DNA of 64,000 nt from contig NZ_JACHGL010000007.1 in assembly GCF_014207505.1 (NCBI RefSeq), positions 46,965-110,964 on the forward strand, given 5' to 3'. The notes beneath the pieces were generated by a model. It saw only the letters and a program-made list of their open reading frames with translations. It did no database searches and had not been told where the DNA came from. Origin of the DNA: Leuconostoc carnosum (GTDB lineage: Bacteria; Bacillota; Bacilli; Lactobacillales; Lactobacillaceae). Position 1 is the stretch's first letter. Each line of letters opens with the position of its first letter. Shown one piece after another: positions 51,326 through 60,073 of this stretch. The position numbers were made by a program, and so were the translations under genes.

Positions 51326-51766
51326 ATGATAACACATGAACAAACAATGACAACAAGTGAATGGGAAGTAATGCGCATCATATGGACATTAAATGAGGCC
51401 ACCAGTAAACAAATTATTCATTTTATGCGCCTCAAAAAGAATTGGGCCCCTTCCACTGTCAAAACACTCATTACCCGTCTACAAAAAAAAGGCTACTTAA
51501 CTGATAATGGTGCGCCACGCGACCGTCTCTATTTACCGATTATCAGCGAACAAGAAGCCATGCATCATGCACTAGCACACACAATTGGCGCGATGTGTGC
51601 GATGTACGTTGGTCAGTCACTAGCAGAGGTGCTACCTGATATCACACTGTCTCGCGATGACATTACCCAATTACAAAGCGTATTACAAAAGAAATTAACA
51701 CAAGCACCAACCACAGTTGCCTGTGATTGTTTACCAAAAGAAAGGATCACTCACCATGTCCACTAA
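51326..51766 (+). CDS. copY: CopY/BlaI-type copper-responsive repressor
   Basis: A 146-residue repressor: BlaI/MecI-type winged helix in residues 8-75 (TSEWEVMRIIWTLNEATSKQII, WAPSTVKTLITRLQKKGYL) and a dimerisation tail. CopY proteins release DNA when Cu(I) displaces Zn from a CxCxxxxCxC motif; here only a single CDC is seen near residue 131 (ACDC), so the metal site is shorter. It controls itself and the overlapping copB through the cop box. No Shine-Dalgarno site is before the ATG. Confidence 0.88.
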   Translation: MITHEQTMTTSEWEVMRIIWTLNEATSKQIIHFMRLKKNWAPSTVKTLITRLQKKGYLTDNGAPRDRLYLPIISEQEAMHHALAHTIGAMCAMYVGQSLAEVLPDITLSRDDITQLQSVLQKKLTQAPTTVACDCLPKERITHHVH

Positions 51767-53795
51767 TCCACACAATCATCAAATGAATCACGAACAAGAA
51801 AATCACATGTCCCATAATCATTCACAGCATAATGAGACATCACATCTGTCTATGACTAGTCCGGGTATGGCATCAATGGACATGCATGATATGAAGCGTC
51901 GTTTCTGGTGGTCATTTGCTTTAATGATACCAATCATTGTCATCACACCGTTTATGGGCATCACACTGCCATTCACTCTAACATTTCCCGGTAGTATTTG
52001 GTTAACAGCTATACTATCACTCATCCTTTATATCATTGGTTCCAAACCTTTTTTTGAGGGTGCCAAAAATGAAATCAAAGCCAGAAAACCAGCCATGATG
52101 AGTTTAATTACTATGGGGCTATTCGTTACTTTTTGGTATTCCATATATGCCCTAATTGTAAACCAACTGTTTCACGTGGAACATATCATGGATTTTTTCT
52201 GGGAATTCGCGACTTTGACCGTCATCATGTTATTAGGCCATCGTATTGAAATGACCGCCACAATGCAAGCCGGCGACGCGACATCCAAACTTCGGGCACT
52301 CTTGCCCAATATTGCTCATATCAAACATGGTAATGAAATCATGGATATGCCCATTGCTACGCTTAAAAACGACATGGTGATACAGGTATTGGCTGGCGAA
52401 GCTTTTCCAGCTGATGGCACCGTACTAAGTGGGTATAGCCAAGTTAATGAATCGTTAATGACTGGCGAAAGCCAACTCATCGACAAAACTAAAAATAGCC
52501 CTATCATAAGTGGCACAATAAATGGTAATGGTACATTAGACGTTCGCGTGACCAATGTCGGTTCGAAGTCTTTTATTGGTCAACTACAAACGATCTTATC
52601 AGATTCACAAGACAAAAAATCGCGTGCAGAAACACTCGCCGATCGCGTTGCATCTTACCTTTTCTGGATTGCTCTGGCTTTTGCCATCACTGCGTTCGTT
52701 ATTTGGACTTATTTACGCGGTGTCAGTGCAGCAACCAATATCGCAGTGACCGTTCTGGTCATCGCTTGCCCCCACGCATTGGGTTTGGCCGTACCGCTAG
52801 TGATTCAACGTACAAAGTCAATTGCCGCTTCACAAGGTATTCTAATTAAAAACCGCAAAGCACTGACAGCTGGTAATCATTTACGATATGCTTTAATGGA
52901 TAAAACAGGCACCCTGACAACCGGTCAATTTACCATCACACGCATTGTCACATATGACTTCGACAAAATGAAAGCTATATCCATCATGGCTGCCCTTGAT
53001 AGGCAATCAACACATCCACTCGCCAAATCAATTGTTAACTATGCTAAAAGTACTAACGCACCGCATCAGCATGCCCAGCACGTAGAAAATATTGCAGGGT
53101 ACGGTGTCTCTGGTATGATCGATGACATGCACTACTTATTAGTTTCGGCACGTTATTTAAAAGAAAACCAGGTAGCATTTACACCACTGACAGATGACGG
53201 TTCAATTTCGTATCTCTTGCGTCATAACCAAGTCATTGCTGCAGTCGTTCAAGGTGACACTATTAAAGATACTGCAAAAGATTTCGTCAATCATCTCGTA
53301 GCACAAGATATTCAACCCGTGTTAGTTACTGGTGATAACACAAAAGCTGCTTCAGCTGCAGCCGAAACACTCGGTATTACAGATGTTCATTCACAAGTTT
53401 CGCCTCAAGAAAAAATTGATCTCATCACACAATACCAGGCTCGCGGTGATGTTTTGATGATTGGGGATGGCATTAATGACGCGCCTGCTCTAGCACAAGC
53501 AAACCTATCCATTGCCATTGGTGCTGGTACCGAAGTTGCTCAGGCATCTGCCGATGCTATTTTAATTGCTGACCAATTGCCTAAAATCATTACTTTCCTT
53601 TCACTCATTAAACATGCCAATGCAAAACAAATCCAAAATCTATGGTGGGCAACAGGTTACAATATCATTGCCATTCCATTGGCGGCCGGCGTATTTGCAT
53701 GGATTGGTTTAATGATCAATCCAATGTTTGGTGCCATTGCCATGTCAATATCTACTGTTATTGTTGCCTTAAATGCATTAACACTAAAATATTAA
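51756..53795 (+). CDS. copB: Copper-exporting P1B ATPase, CopB type
   Basis: A 679-residue heavy-metal pump. The His/Met-rich N-terminus (residues 1-48) has no CxxC domain; TGES is at 236-239, the metal-site motif CPH at 338-340, the phosphorylation DKTGT at 382-386, HPLAKS and GDGINDAPAL further on. CPH with a His-rich front is the CopB class, which exports copper or silver ions. ATG 51756 has AAAGGAT upstream and overlaps the copY end by 11 bases. No copZ or copA is adjacent. Confidence 0.93.
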   Translation: MSTNPHNHQMNHEQENHMSHNHSQHNETSHLSMTSPGMASMDMHDMKRRFWWSFALMIPIIVITPFMGITLPFTLTFPGSIWLTAILSLILYIIGSKPFFEGAKNEIKARKPAMMSLITMGLFVTFWYSIYALIVNQLFHVEHIMDFFWEFATLTVIMLLGHRIEMTATMQAGDATSKLRALLPNIAHIKHGNEIMDMPIATLKNDMVIQVLAGEAFPADGTVLSGYSQVNESLMTGESQLIDKTKNSPIISGTINGNGTLDVRVTNVGSKSFIGQLQTILSDSQDKKSRAETLADRVASYLFWIALAFAITAFVIWTYLRGVSAATNIAVTVLVIACPHALGLAVPLVIQRTKSIAASQGILIKNRKALTAGNHLRYALMDKTGTLTTGQFTITRIVTYDFDKMKAISIMAALDRQSTHPLAKSIVNYAKSTNAPHQHAQHVENIAGYGVSGMIDDMHYLLVSARYLKENQVAFTPLTDDGSISYLLRHNQVIAAVVQGDTIKDTAKDFVNHLVAQDIQPVLVTGDNTKAASAAAETLGITDVHSQVSPQEKIDLITQYQARGDVLMIGDGINDAPALAQANLSIAIGAGTEVAQASADAILIADQLPKIITFLSLIKHANAKQIQNLWWATGYNIIAIPLAAGVFAWIGLMINPMFGAIAMSISTVIVALNALTLKY

Positions 53796-53934
53796 ACCGA
53801 TTAACACAAAAAATTATGACTTAGCTATTCTTTATGTTATATTAATTTTTCTAAGTCATTTAACAATTACTTAATCTGGACGTGTATAATTAAATATATT
53901 GGTAATTTTAGATATATTAAGGAGAAAGATATTC

Positions 53935-54663
53935 ATGCGTAAATACATCGCAGAATTTTTAGGAACATTTATTTTAGTGTTCGTCGGAACTGGTAGTGTC
54001 GTTTATTCATCCGCTACTGCACAATCACCCTTGACCATTGGTTTAGCCTTTGGTTTGGCTCTGATGGTGGCCATTTATGCCTTCGGTCATATTTCTGGTG
54101 GTCACTTCAACCCAGCTGTGTCATTATCAATGGCCATCCAAAAACGCCTATCTTGGCTTGATTTCGCTTGGTATGTTGTGGCGCAATTATTGGGTGCTAT
54201 TGTGGCTTCAGCAGCTGTTCTAGGTGGTGTTGCCAGTTACTTAAAAACATCAACAGTGACTCAAGCTTTATCTGGTCAAAAAATGTCAGTTAAACAATTC
54301 ATTGACTTAGCTGGTATGGGTCAAACAAACTTCACTGATGGTCAAGGTATTTCAGCTTTTGCATTTGAATTTGGTTTGACATTCTTGTTTATTCTTGTTA
54401 TTTCTATTGTGACTAAGCTTGCCAACGTGCCTGCACCAGTTGTGATTGGTTTATTCTTAGCTGTCTTAATCATTGTTGCATTGCCAATTACTGGTGGTGC
54501 ATTCAACCCAGCTCGTGCTTTGTCACCAGCCATCTTCGTGCAAGGTAAGGCTTTGACCAATGTTTGGGTATACATTGTTGCCGACTTACTTGGTGGTGTC
54601 TTAGCAGCATTCGTAGCTAACTTCTTTAACTCAAAATCTGAAGCACCTGCTACCCAAGATTAA
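53935..54663 (+). CDS. Aquaporin-family channel
   Basis: A 242-residue MIP channel with six helices and the two NPA boxes, GGHFNPAVS (about residues 59-67) and GGAFNPARA (about 187-195). The residues around the second box are of the water-channel (AqpZ-like) rather than the GlpF style, but lactic acid bacterial MIPs can also pass small solutes such as lactic acid or glycerol. ATG 53935 has AAGGAG 10 bases upstream; no glycerol kinase is near. Confidence 0.88.
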   Translation: MRKYIAEFLGTFILVFVGTGSVVYSSATAQSPLTIGLAFGLALMVAIYAFGHISGGHFNPAVSLSMAIQKRLSWLDFAWYVVAQLLGAIVASAAVLGGVASYLKTSTVTQALSGQKMSVKQFIDLAGMGQTNFTDGQGISAFAFEFGLTFLFILVISIVTKLANVPAPVVIGLFLAVLIIVALPITGGAFNPARALSPAIFVQGKALTNVWVYIVADLLGGVLAAFVANFFNSKSEAPATQD

Positions 54664-54672
54664 TTAAACGTT

Positions 54673-54726
54673 TATTGATAAACAAAAAGAACATCTCATA
54701 TGAGATGTTCTTTTTGTTTATCAATA
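54673..54726. terminator. Very long perfect bidirectional terminator
   Basis: A perfect 54-base palindrome (27-bp arms, TATTGATAAACAAAAAGAAC start) lies exactly between the convergent aquaporin and pseudouridine-synthase genes, ending one base before the latter's stop. Confidence 0.88.
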
Positions 54727-54727
54727 C

Positions 54728-55648
54728 CTAATCAATCATCAGCTGTCTCGGAAAATCAACAGGCAACGCGCCAGTAATGATTTTATGACCACCATCAAAA
54801 GGCAATGGTAATTCAATACTGACAGAGTGTAACATCATACGCGTTGCTTCACTCTGTGAACCATACAGTGAGTCACCAATAATAGGGTGCCCAACGCTAG
54901 CGAGATGCACTCGAATTTGATGCATACGACCAGTTTCTAACTGTAAACGAAGAAGTGAATTTTGATAAACAGTATGAATACACGTCCAATGCGTTATTGC
55001 TGTTTGCGCATCTATACCATTAATCCACCGTTTGCGATCATTCAAGAAATCAACACCGATCGGCACATTAATGCTCCCATTTCGCTCGCCCATTGCACCT
55101 GTGACCCAGGCTAAATACGTACGCTTAATTATTTTTTCAGATAATAATCGATTTAAAATTGGCACAACCACCGGATTCTTTGCGACGATAACTAGACCTG
55201 ACGTTTCACGATCAATACGATGGACCATATAAGGCTTGGCCTGCGCACTCGCACTCAGCAGTTGCCGCATCTGAAAATTAGCGGCTAAATAGTTCAATAA
55301 GGTATCTGTTTCTGTTATTGAATGTGGGTGCATCTTCATACCAGCTGGTTTATCAACGATAACAAAATCATCGTTTTCAAAAACAATCGCTACTTGTTGT
55401 TTATCATTTGGTAAATAATGCGATTCACTCGTTCGAAAATCATCATTTTCAAACAATAGCGTCAGCACATCACCTGTTTTTAATACATAATTCGTTGGTA
55501 CCTCATGATCATTAACACGAAAATGTTGTTTCATTCGTAGTGCACCGCGAATACGTTGTGGAATAAGCCAACTAATAAATAGCGCTTTAATTGTTTTGCC
55601 AACCTGCCCATCGCAAACAGTGATTTGATAATGCCAACTTGTCATCAT
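54728..55648 (-). CDS. RluA-family RNA pseudouridine synthase
   Basis: A 306-residue enzyme that isomerises uridine to pseudouridine in rRNA or tRNA. The catalytic Asp is in HRIDRETSGLVI (about residues 142-153); VDKPAGMKMHP and LETGRMHQIRVHLA are the other RluA motifs, behind a short S4-like N-terminus. Start ATG 55648 overlaps the MerR gene's TGA as ATGA; two other ATGs at 55654 and 55645 are possible and no ribosome site is clear. The subfamily (RluD, YjbO-like) is not decided. Confidence 0.9.
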   Translation of the reverse strand: MMTSWHYQITVCDGQVGKTIKALFISWLIPQRIRGALRMKQHFRVNDHEVPTNYVLKTGDVLTLLFENDDFRTSESHYLPNDKQQVAIVFENDDFVIVDKPAGMKMHPHSITETDTLLNYLAANFQMRQLLSASAQAKPYMVHRIDRETSGLVIVAKNPVVVPILNRLLSEKIIKRTYLAWVTGAMGERNGSINVPIGVDFLNDRKRWINGIDAQTAITHWTCIHTVYQNSLLRLQLETGRMHQIRVHLASVGHPIIGDSLYGSQSEATRMMLHSVSIELPLPFDGGHKIITGALPVDFPRQLMID

Positions 55649-56103
55649 GTGCATTCATTATTTGCCGTATCGACCAAACGATATTTAATTTTATCGTCCT
55701 CAAGATAGGCATATAACCACTGTGTTTCTGTATCATCAAAGTATCCTAGATTAATTTTGGACTTATCGCCATCTATTTCTAGCCCTTGAAAAGCTACTTT
55801 CACGATTTGTTTAATAATCATAAAATTTTCGAACTGTTTTTCAGCAGCAATAACCGCGTCATGCAGTGATTCGCCATCATCTAAATGTTGTTTGATGATA
55901 GATACCTTAACATATGCGTGTAAACCATACAAACGTGACTCATTGTCACCACCGCGGTCAATAGCTAATACATAACCTTGCTTCTCCCAGTACCGTAACT
56001 GACGTGTCGATACACCTGTCATTCGTGCTAATTCACCAATTCGAAATCTCATATTCTCAAACGTCGGTTTTTTAAATTGTTTTAAATCTGATTCTTGATT
56101 CAT
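55645..56103 (-). CDS. MerR-family transcriptional regulator
   Basis: A 152-residue regulator with the MerR N-terminal helix-turn-helix: FRIGELARMTGVSTRQLRYWEKQGYV (residues 20-45) and a wing with RGGDNESRLYG. The C-terminal about 75 residues have no cysteine or known ligand domain. It overlaps the pseudouridine synthase by four bases, so the two are co-translated. Target and signal unknown. Confidence 0.83.
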   Translation of the reverse strand: MNQESDLKQFKKPTFENMRFRIGELARMTGVSTRQLRYWEKQGYVLAIDRGGDNESRLYGLHAYVKVSIIKQHLDDGESLHDAVIAAEKQFENFMIIKQIVKVAFQGLEIDGDKSKINLGYFDDTETQWLYAYLEDDKIKYRLVDTANNECT

Positions 56104-56148
56104 ATTCGAAAGCCTCTAATAATTTGATATATGCGATGAGTTATTTGT

Positions 56149-57210
56149 TCATTTTTCACTAAAAATCGTTTCCCATTGCGTTAAAATAGGTGCTATTTTA
56201 AAATCCTCAACGCGTGCTAAACTTTGATCAGCATACGTCTGTCGTAACTTCTTATCATGCAATAATGGTGCAATTGCCTCATAGAATGCATTAACATCGC
56301 CATTATCAGTTAAAATACCATATTGCCCTTCATTTAACACTTCCGCTGCGCCTGTATTACGCATAGCCGCAATTGGCAAACCAAAGCTCATTGCTTCAGC
56401 TAAAACTAAAGGCAGCCCTTCCCAACGTGAAGTTTGTACAAATAAACTAGCATTTTGATAATGTGATCTTAACGCATCATCCTTCAAAGAACCTCTATAA
56501 ATAATTTTGTTCTCAGCATGATATTTTTCAATCAATGACTTAAATATTGCCATATCTTCATCGCTACCACCACCTGCCATAGCTAGTTGCCAATCATCGG
56601 GTAGCTTAGCCGCTAACTGTACTGCAAAATCAATTCCCTTATGTTGAATGGCAATTCGAGCTGTAAAAGCAATCAGATGTTGCGATAAATCTGAGTGACC
56701 ACTGGGCGTAATTGTTAATGGATTCCATATTTTAACGGTTCTATTATATTGAGAAAACCCAGATAAATCAGATTCCGTCAACGATACAATAACATCTAGG
56801 GCACGCAAACCAGCAATAAACTCATCTTCAAGGTCAGCATAATACTGTTTTAAATAAGTCACGACATTATTATGCATCCAACCAATGAGCTGTGTATGAG
56901 GTAACGTTAAACGTGCCGCAAAACTTGACAATAGACCACCTGACAAAATAACGACATCAAAATCACTTGCTACTTGATTAAATTCTGAAATTTGAGTAGC
57001 AAACCGCTCAAAAGGCTTTACGCCATTATCCAGTGTTACTGGTGTTTTACCGAAAATCAGCGGCGCTTCTAAATTATAAAATGGTTCTAAATCGGAAAAG
57101 CTATAATATGACACCTCATGATTTTCAACCAAAGCGTTACCAACAACAGTTGTCGCACGCTTCAAACCGCCTAAACCAATGTTCTCTAAAGCAATCAATA
57201 TTTTTGTCAT
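56149..57210 (-). CDS. GT4-family glycosyltransferase
   Basis: A 353-residue GT-B glycosyltransferase. The C-terminal domain has the family's RGSLKDDALRSHYQNASLFVQTSRWEGLPLVLAEAMSFGLPI region with the conserved E-G-x-P-x-x-x-x-E motif and donor-binding Gly-rich AGGGSDED (about 213). Sugar donor and acceptor unknown; a wall or glycolipid sugar is possible given the ltaS neighbour. ATG 57210 has GGGAGAG 6 bases upstream. Separated from ltaS by a terminator. Confidence 0.87.
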   Translation of the reverse strand: MTKILIALENIGLGGLKRATTVVGNALVENHEVSYYSFSDLEPFYNLEAPLIFGKTPVTLDNGVKPFERFATQISEFNQVASDFDVVILSGGLLSSFAARLTLPHTQLIGWMHNNVVTYLKQYYADLEDEFIAGLRALDVIVSLTESDLSGFSQYNRTVKIWNPLTITPSGHSDLSQHLIAFTARIAIQHKGIDFAVQLAAKLPDDWQLAMAGGGSDEDMAIFKSLIEKYHAENKIIYRGSLKDDALRSHYQNASLFVQTSRWEGLPLVLAEAMSFGLPIAAMRNTGAAEVLNEGQYGILTDNGDVNAFYEAIAPLLHDKKLRQTYADQSLARVEDFKIAPILTQWETIFSEK

Positions 57211-57265
57211 GTGCATCTCTCCCATGTGACATTGCCTCTATTGTACCAAAAAAGTCAACAAAAAA

Positions 57266-57301
57266 ACCAACTGCTGACTATTTATACCACCAGCAGTTGG
57301 T
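57266..57301 (-). terminator. Terminator of ltaS
   Basis: ACCAACTGCTG (57266-57276) and CAGCAGTTGGT (57291-57301) are perfect 11-bp arms, followed by six T on the minus strand, 10 bases after the ltaS stop. Confidence 0.88.
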
Positions 57302-57310
57302 ATTGTTGAC

Positions 57311-59512
57311 TTACTCACTTTGACTCCAGTCATCTGCGTTCCTTGGCATCAAACGTGTTGAATCAGTTGTTTCATCATTTGCCTCAGGCGCGTCAGTGAC
57401 ATACTGACTCAGAGTCGATTTATTGCCATTTTTTGCCAATAAACTCTTTGAATCTTGCCCGAGTGATTTATTTTGCTTGGTTAAACGATTTTGAGTTGCT
57501 ATCTTACTATAGTTAAATTTATCAGCATCAATTGGTTTAAACTTTTTAGGTGTATAAAAACATAATAAGTTCTTTTGATTCAAATTATCTGACATTGCCA
57601 GTTTCTTGTTAACACTACTCTGAATATCATCAAATTTTTTCTGCAAACTCGCGCTTGGTTTCACAATGATCTCGTTTGTTTTAACAGACCAATAGCGCCC
57701 AGATAAACTCGCATAAGTTGGTGTAATCCAGTCCTTATTACGGAAAGCAACAACATTGGAACGATCTTTGCTCAATAGATCTTGTCCAAGTTGAATATAA
57801 GATTTAGTACTTATGCCTAACAAATGCTCAATTGTTGGGGCCACATCAATTTCACCACCAAACTGGTGGTCAATATATCCCTTTTTCATACCAGGAATAT
57901 GTACTATGAACGGCACACGTTGTAGATTCGCGTTATCCAAATCCCCCCATTTATCACTATCTTTGCCTAAAACAGAGGCTAAATACTTCGCATCTGTATT
58001 TGGAATACCATAATGATCGCCATACATGACTACCATTGTATTGTCATATAGACCAGATTTTTTCAAATAGGTAAAGAATTCTTTAACAGCTTCATCTAAG
58101 TAATGATTGGTCACAAAATAATTATCGACCAATGCCGATCCTGTATCTGATGTTACAAACTCTGGGTCTAAGTCTGCTCGATCTAAGGTAAATGGCGTAT
58201 GGTTTGTCACAGTCAGATATTTCGCATAGAATGGCTGTTGCAATAATTCTAAATAAGGTACCGAATCACGGAATAATAACTTATCTTTTAAGCCCCATGT
58301 TGTGGCTTTTTTACCAGTAGAGTCAAAATAATCACTAGATATCCAATTTTGATATCCCATATGTTTATAAACATTGTTACGATTCCAAAATGTACCTTGA
58401 TTCCCATGGAACACAGCACTTGAATAGCCAGCACGTTGTTGCAAAATACCTGGCATGGCCTGAAAGGTTTGATCGTTGCCTAATTTGGAAAATAGCGATC
58501 CTTGTGGCAAACCAAAGGTAGAAGTTTCTAGCATGTTTTCAGCGTCTGAAGTTTTACCCTGCCCCACCTGATTAAAGAAATTATCAAAAGCAATTGTTCC
58601 TTGATCATGATAAATGCTATTCAAAAACGGTGTCACTTCTTGTCCATTAATGCGCCGATCAATTGACATCTGTTGGAAACTTTCCAAATGAAGTACAATA
58701 ACGTTTTTACCCTTTGCTTTACCATAAAACTCAGGGTTAATGCCAGCATAGTGCTTGGAAACATAATCTTTTACCTGAGTTAATTCCTTTGGTGTTGCAC
58801 TTTTACGTACCTGTTCTGTTTGGTATGTATTAAAAGCATCAAATATCGTAAATGGTCCGAGACCCAGATATTTAACCATATATTCTCGATCAAATTGACG
58901 TGTGAGTAGTTGTGGTCGATCAATATCGGAAAATAATAGGTTAGCCATGAAGATAAATACACCAACTGTAAATATTTTAAATGGCTTAAAACGTGGTAAT
59001 AATTGATTATCAAACTTAATTTTTCGCAACACAAGCAAGACAATTAATATGATAATATCCACCCAAAATAAAATGTCATGAATATTAAAAGCTATCGCAC
59101 CAGCTGCTTTTCCACCCTGATTCACTGTTTTATAGCCAAGTATCGTATTAATTGACATAAAATCCGAGAACTCACGAAAATAAATGACATTCAGATATAA
59201 CAATAATGACATTAACCCATTTAAGATAATTAATGCCCCATAATAAATCGGCTTTGATTTAATAAACAAGATTAAACTAAAGAGCATCACAGTGAATCCA
59301 ATTGGATTCACTAACATTAAAATAATTTGAAACAAGTCTTGAACATGTAACCACTGAAAATCGGCGCCATAAGCTAGAATAGTTTTAAGCGTTAAGAAAA
59401 CAATTGTCCACATAAAAAAACCTATGCGGGTATTTAATTGATTTAACCAATTTTTAGGTGATAAAATATGATCCCAAAAATTATTTAAACTTTTTTTTGC
59501 TCGTTTTTTCAT
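57311..59512 (-). CDS. ltaS: Lipoteichoic acid synthase family protein
   Basis: A 733-residue polyglycerolphosphate polymerase: five membrane helices (residues about 30-195) and an external sulfatase-like domain. Catalytic Thr321 is in QGKTSDAEN, with Glu277 in HLESFQQ and Asp499-His500 in YGDHYGI, all as in LtaS. A 90-residue low-complexity tail follows the domain. It extends the glycerol-phosphate chain of lipoteichoic acid. Start 59512 is chosen because an extended -10 (TGGTATAAT) ends 7 bases upstream, so the mRNA would begin at the ATG; an ATG 3 codons earlier overlaps that -10. Confidence 0.9.
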   Translation of the reverse strand: MKKRAKKSLNNFWDHILSPKNWLNQLNTRIGFFMWTIVFLTLKTILAYGADFQWLHVQDLFQIILMLVNPIGFTVMLFSLILFIKSKPIYYGALIILNGLMSLLLYLNVIYFREFSDFMSINTILGYKTVNQGGKAAGAIAFNIHDILFWVDIIILIVLLVLRKIKFDNQLLPRFKPFKIFTVGVFIFMANLLFSDIDRPQLLTRQFDREYMVKYLGLGPFTIFDAFNTYQTEQVRKSATPKELTQVKDYVSKHYAGINPEFYGKAKGKNVIVLHLESFQQMSIDRRINGQEVTPFLNSIYHDQGTIAFDNFFNQVGQGKTSDAENMLETSTFGLPQGSLFSKLGNDQTFQAMPGILQQRAGYSSAVFHGNQGTFWNRNNVYKHMGYQNWISSDYFDSTGKKATTWGLKDKLLFRDSVPYLELLQQPFYAKYLTVTNHTPFTLDRADLDPEFVTSDTGSALVDNYFVTNHYLDEAVKEFFTYLKKSGLYDNTMVVMYGDHYGIPNTDAKYLASVLGKDSDKWGDLDNANLQRVPFIVHIPGMKKGYIDHQFGGEIDVAPTIEHLLGISTKSYIQLGQDLLSKDRSNVVAFRNKDWITPTYASLSGRYWSVKTNEIIVKPSASLQKKFDDIQSSVNKKLAMSDNLNQKNLLCFYTPKKFKPIDADKFNYSKIATQNRLTKQNKSLGQDSKSLLAKNGNKSTLSQYVTDAPEANDETTDSTRLMPRNADDWSQSE

Positions 59513-59519
59513 AATTTCC

Positions 59520-59528
59520 ATTATACCA
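59520..59528 (-). promoter_or_regulatory. Extended -10 promoter of ltaS
   Basis: On the minus strand TGGTATAAT is an extended -10, with the last base 7 bases before the ltaS ATG at 59512. No Shine-Dalgarno sequence fits between. Confidence 0.5.
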
Positions 59529-59555
59529 ATAACCTATGCATCTTGTATAAAATCT

Positions 59556-59564
59556 TGTTATAAT
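59556..59564 (+). promoter_or_regulatory. Extended -10 promoter of the GNAT gene
   Basis: TGTTATAAT is an extended -10 whose end is 6 bases before the ATG at 59571, so the transcript probably begins at the start codon. Divergent from the ltaS promoter, 34 bases away. Confidence 0.5.
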
Positions 59565-59570
59565 AACAGC

Positions 59571-60011
59571 ATGACAATAGAAATCACACACCAAGTTGGA
59601 TTAGGAAAAGTCCATGATGATGCACTTAAAATCCGTAAAGCCGTTTTTGTTGCCGAACAAGGCGTTAGTCTCGTTGATGAAATAGACACACCCAGCAATG
59701 AAGAATCTGCACGCCATTTTGTAGCCTATGTTGATGGTACCCTTGCGGCTACTGCACGTGCGTTAGAAGAAGAACCTGGTGTCTGGCATATTCAACGTGT
59801 CGCGACATTATACCCCTTACGTGGTAAGGGTTTGGGCGCTAATTTGATAGCTTTCATAGAAAATACTGCAACCAATTATGATATTCACACACTATATTTA
59901 GGTGCTCAAATTCAAGCCAAAGGATTTTATGAGCGCCTTGGTTTTAGTTCTTATGGTGATGAATTTTTGGATGCTGGTATCTGGCATGTTCACATGAAAA
60001 AATCCTGTTAA
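59571..60011 (+). CDS. GNAT-family N-acetyltransferase (ElaA-like)
   Basis: A 146-residue acetyltransferase. The acetyl-CoA loop is HIQRVATLYPLRGKGLGANLI (residues about 72-92, R-x-x-G-x-G), preceded by RKAVFVAEQGVSLVDEID as in the ElaA/YitI-type group and followed by YERLGF. The acceptor is not known. No ribosome-binding site is seen; expression may be from a leaderless mRNA. Divergent from ltaS. Confidence 0.88.
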   Translation: MTIEITHQVGLGKVHDDALKIRKAVFVAEQGVSLVDEIDTPSNEESARHFVAYVDGTLAATARALEEEPGVWHIQRVATLYPLRGKGLGANLIAFIENTATNYDIHTLYLGAQIQAKGFYERLGFSSYGDEFLDAGIWHVHMKKSC

Positions 60012-60027
60012 TTACCACTCGCTATGT

Positions 60028-60069
60028 ATATAAAACCTCGACATACTAACTGATGTCGAGGTTTTATAT
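60028..60069. terminator. Bidirectional terminator after the GNAT gene
   Basis: Perfect 17-bp arms (60028-60044 with 60053-60069), AACCTCGACAT core, 8-base loop and A/T tails on both strands. Confidence 0.85.
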
Positions 60070-60073
60070 TACC

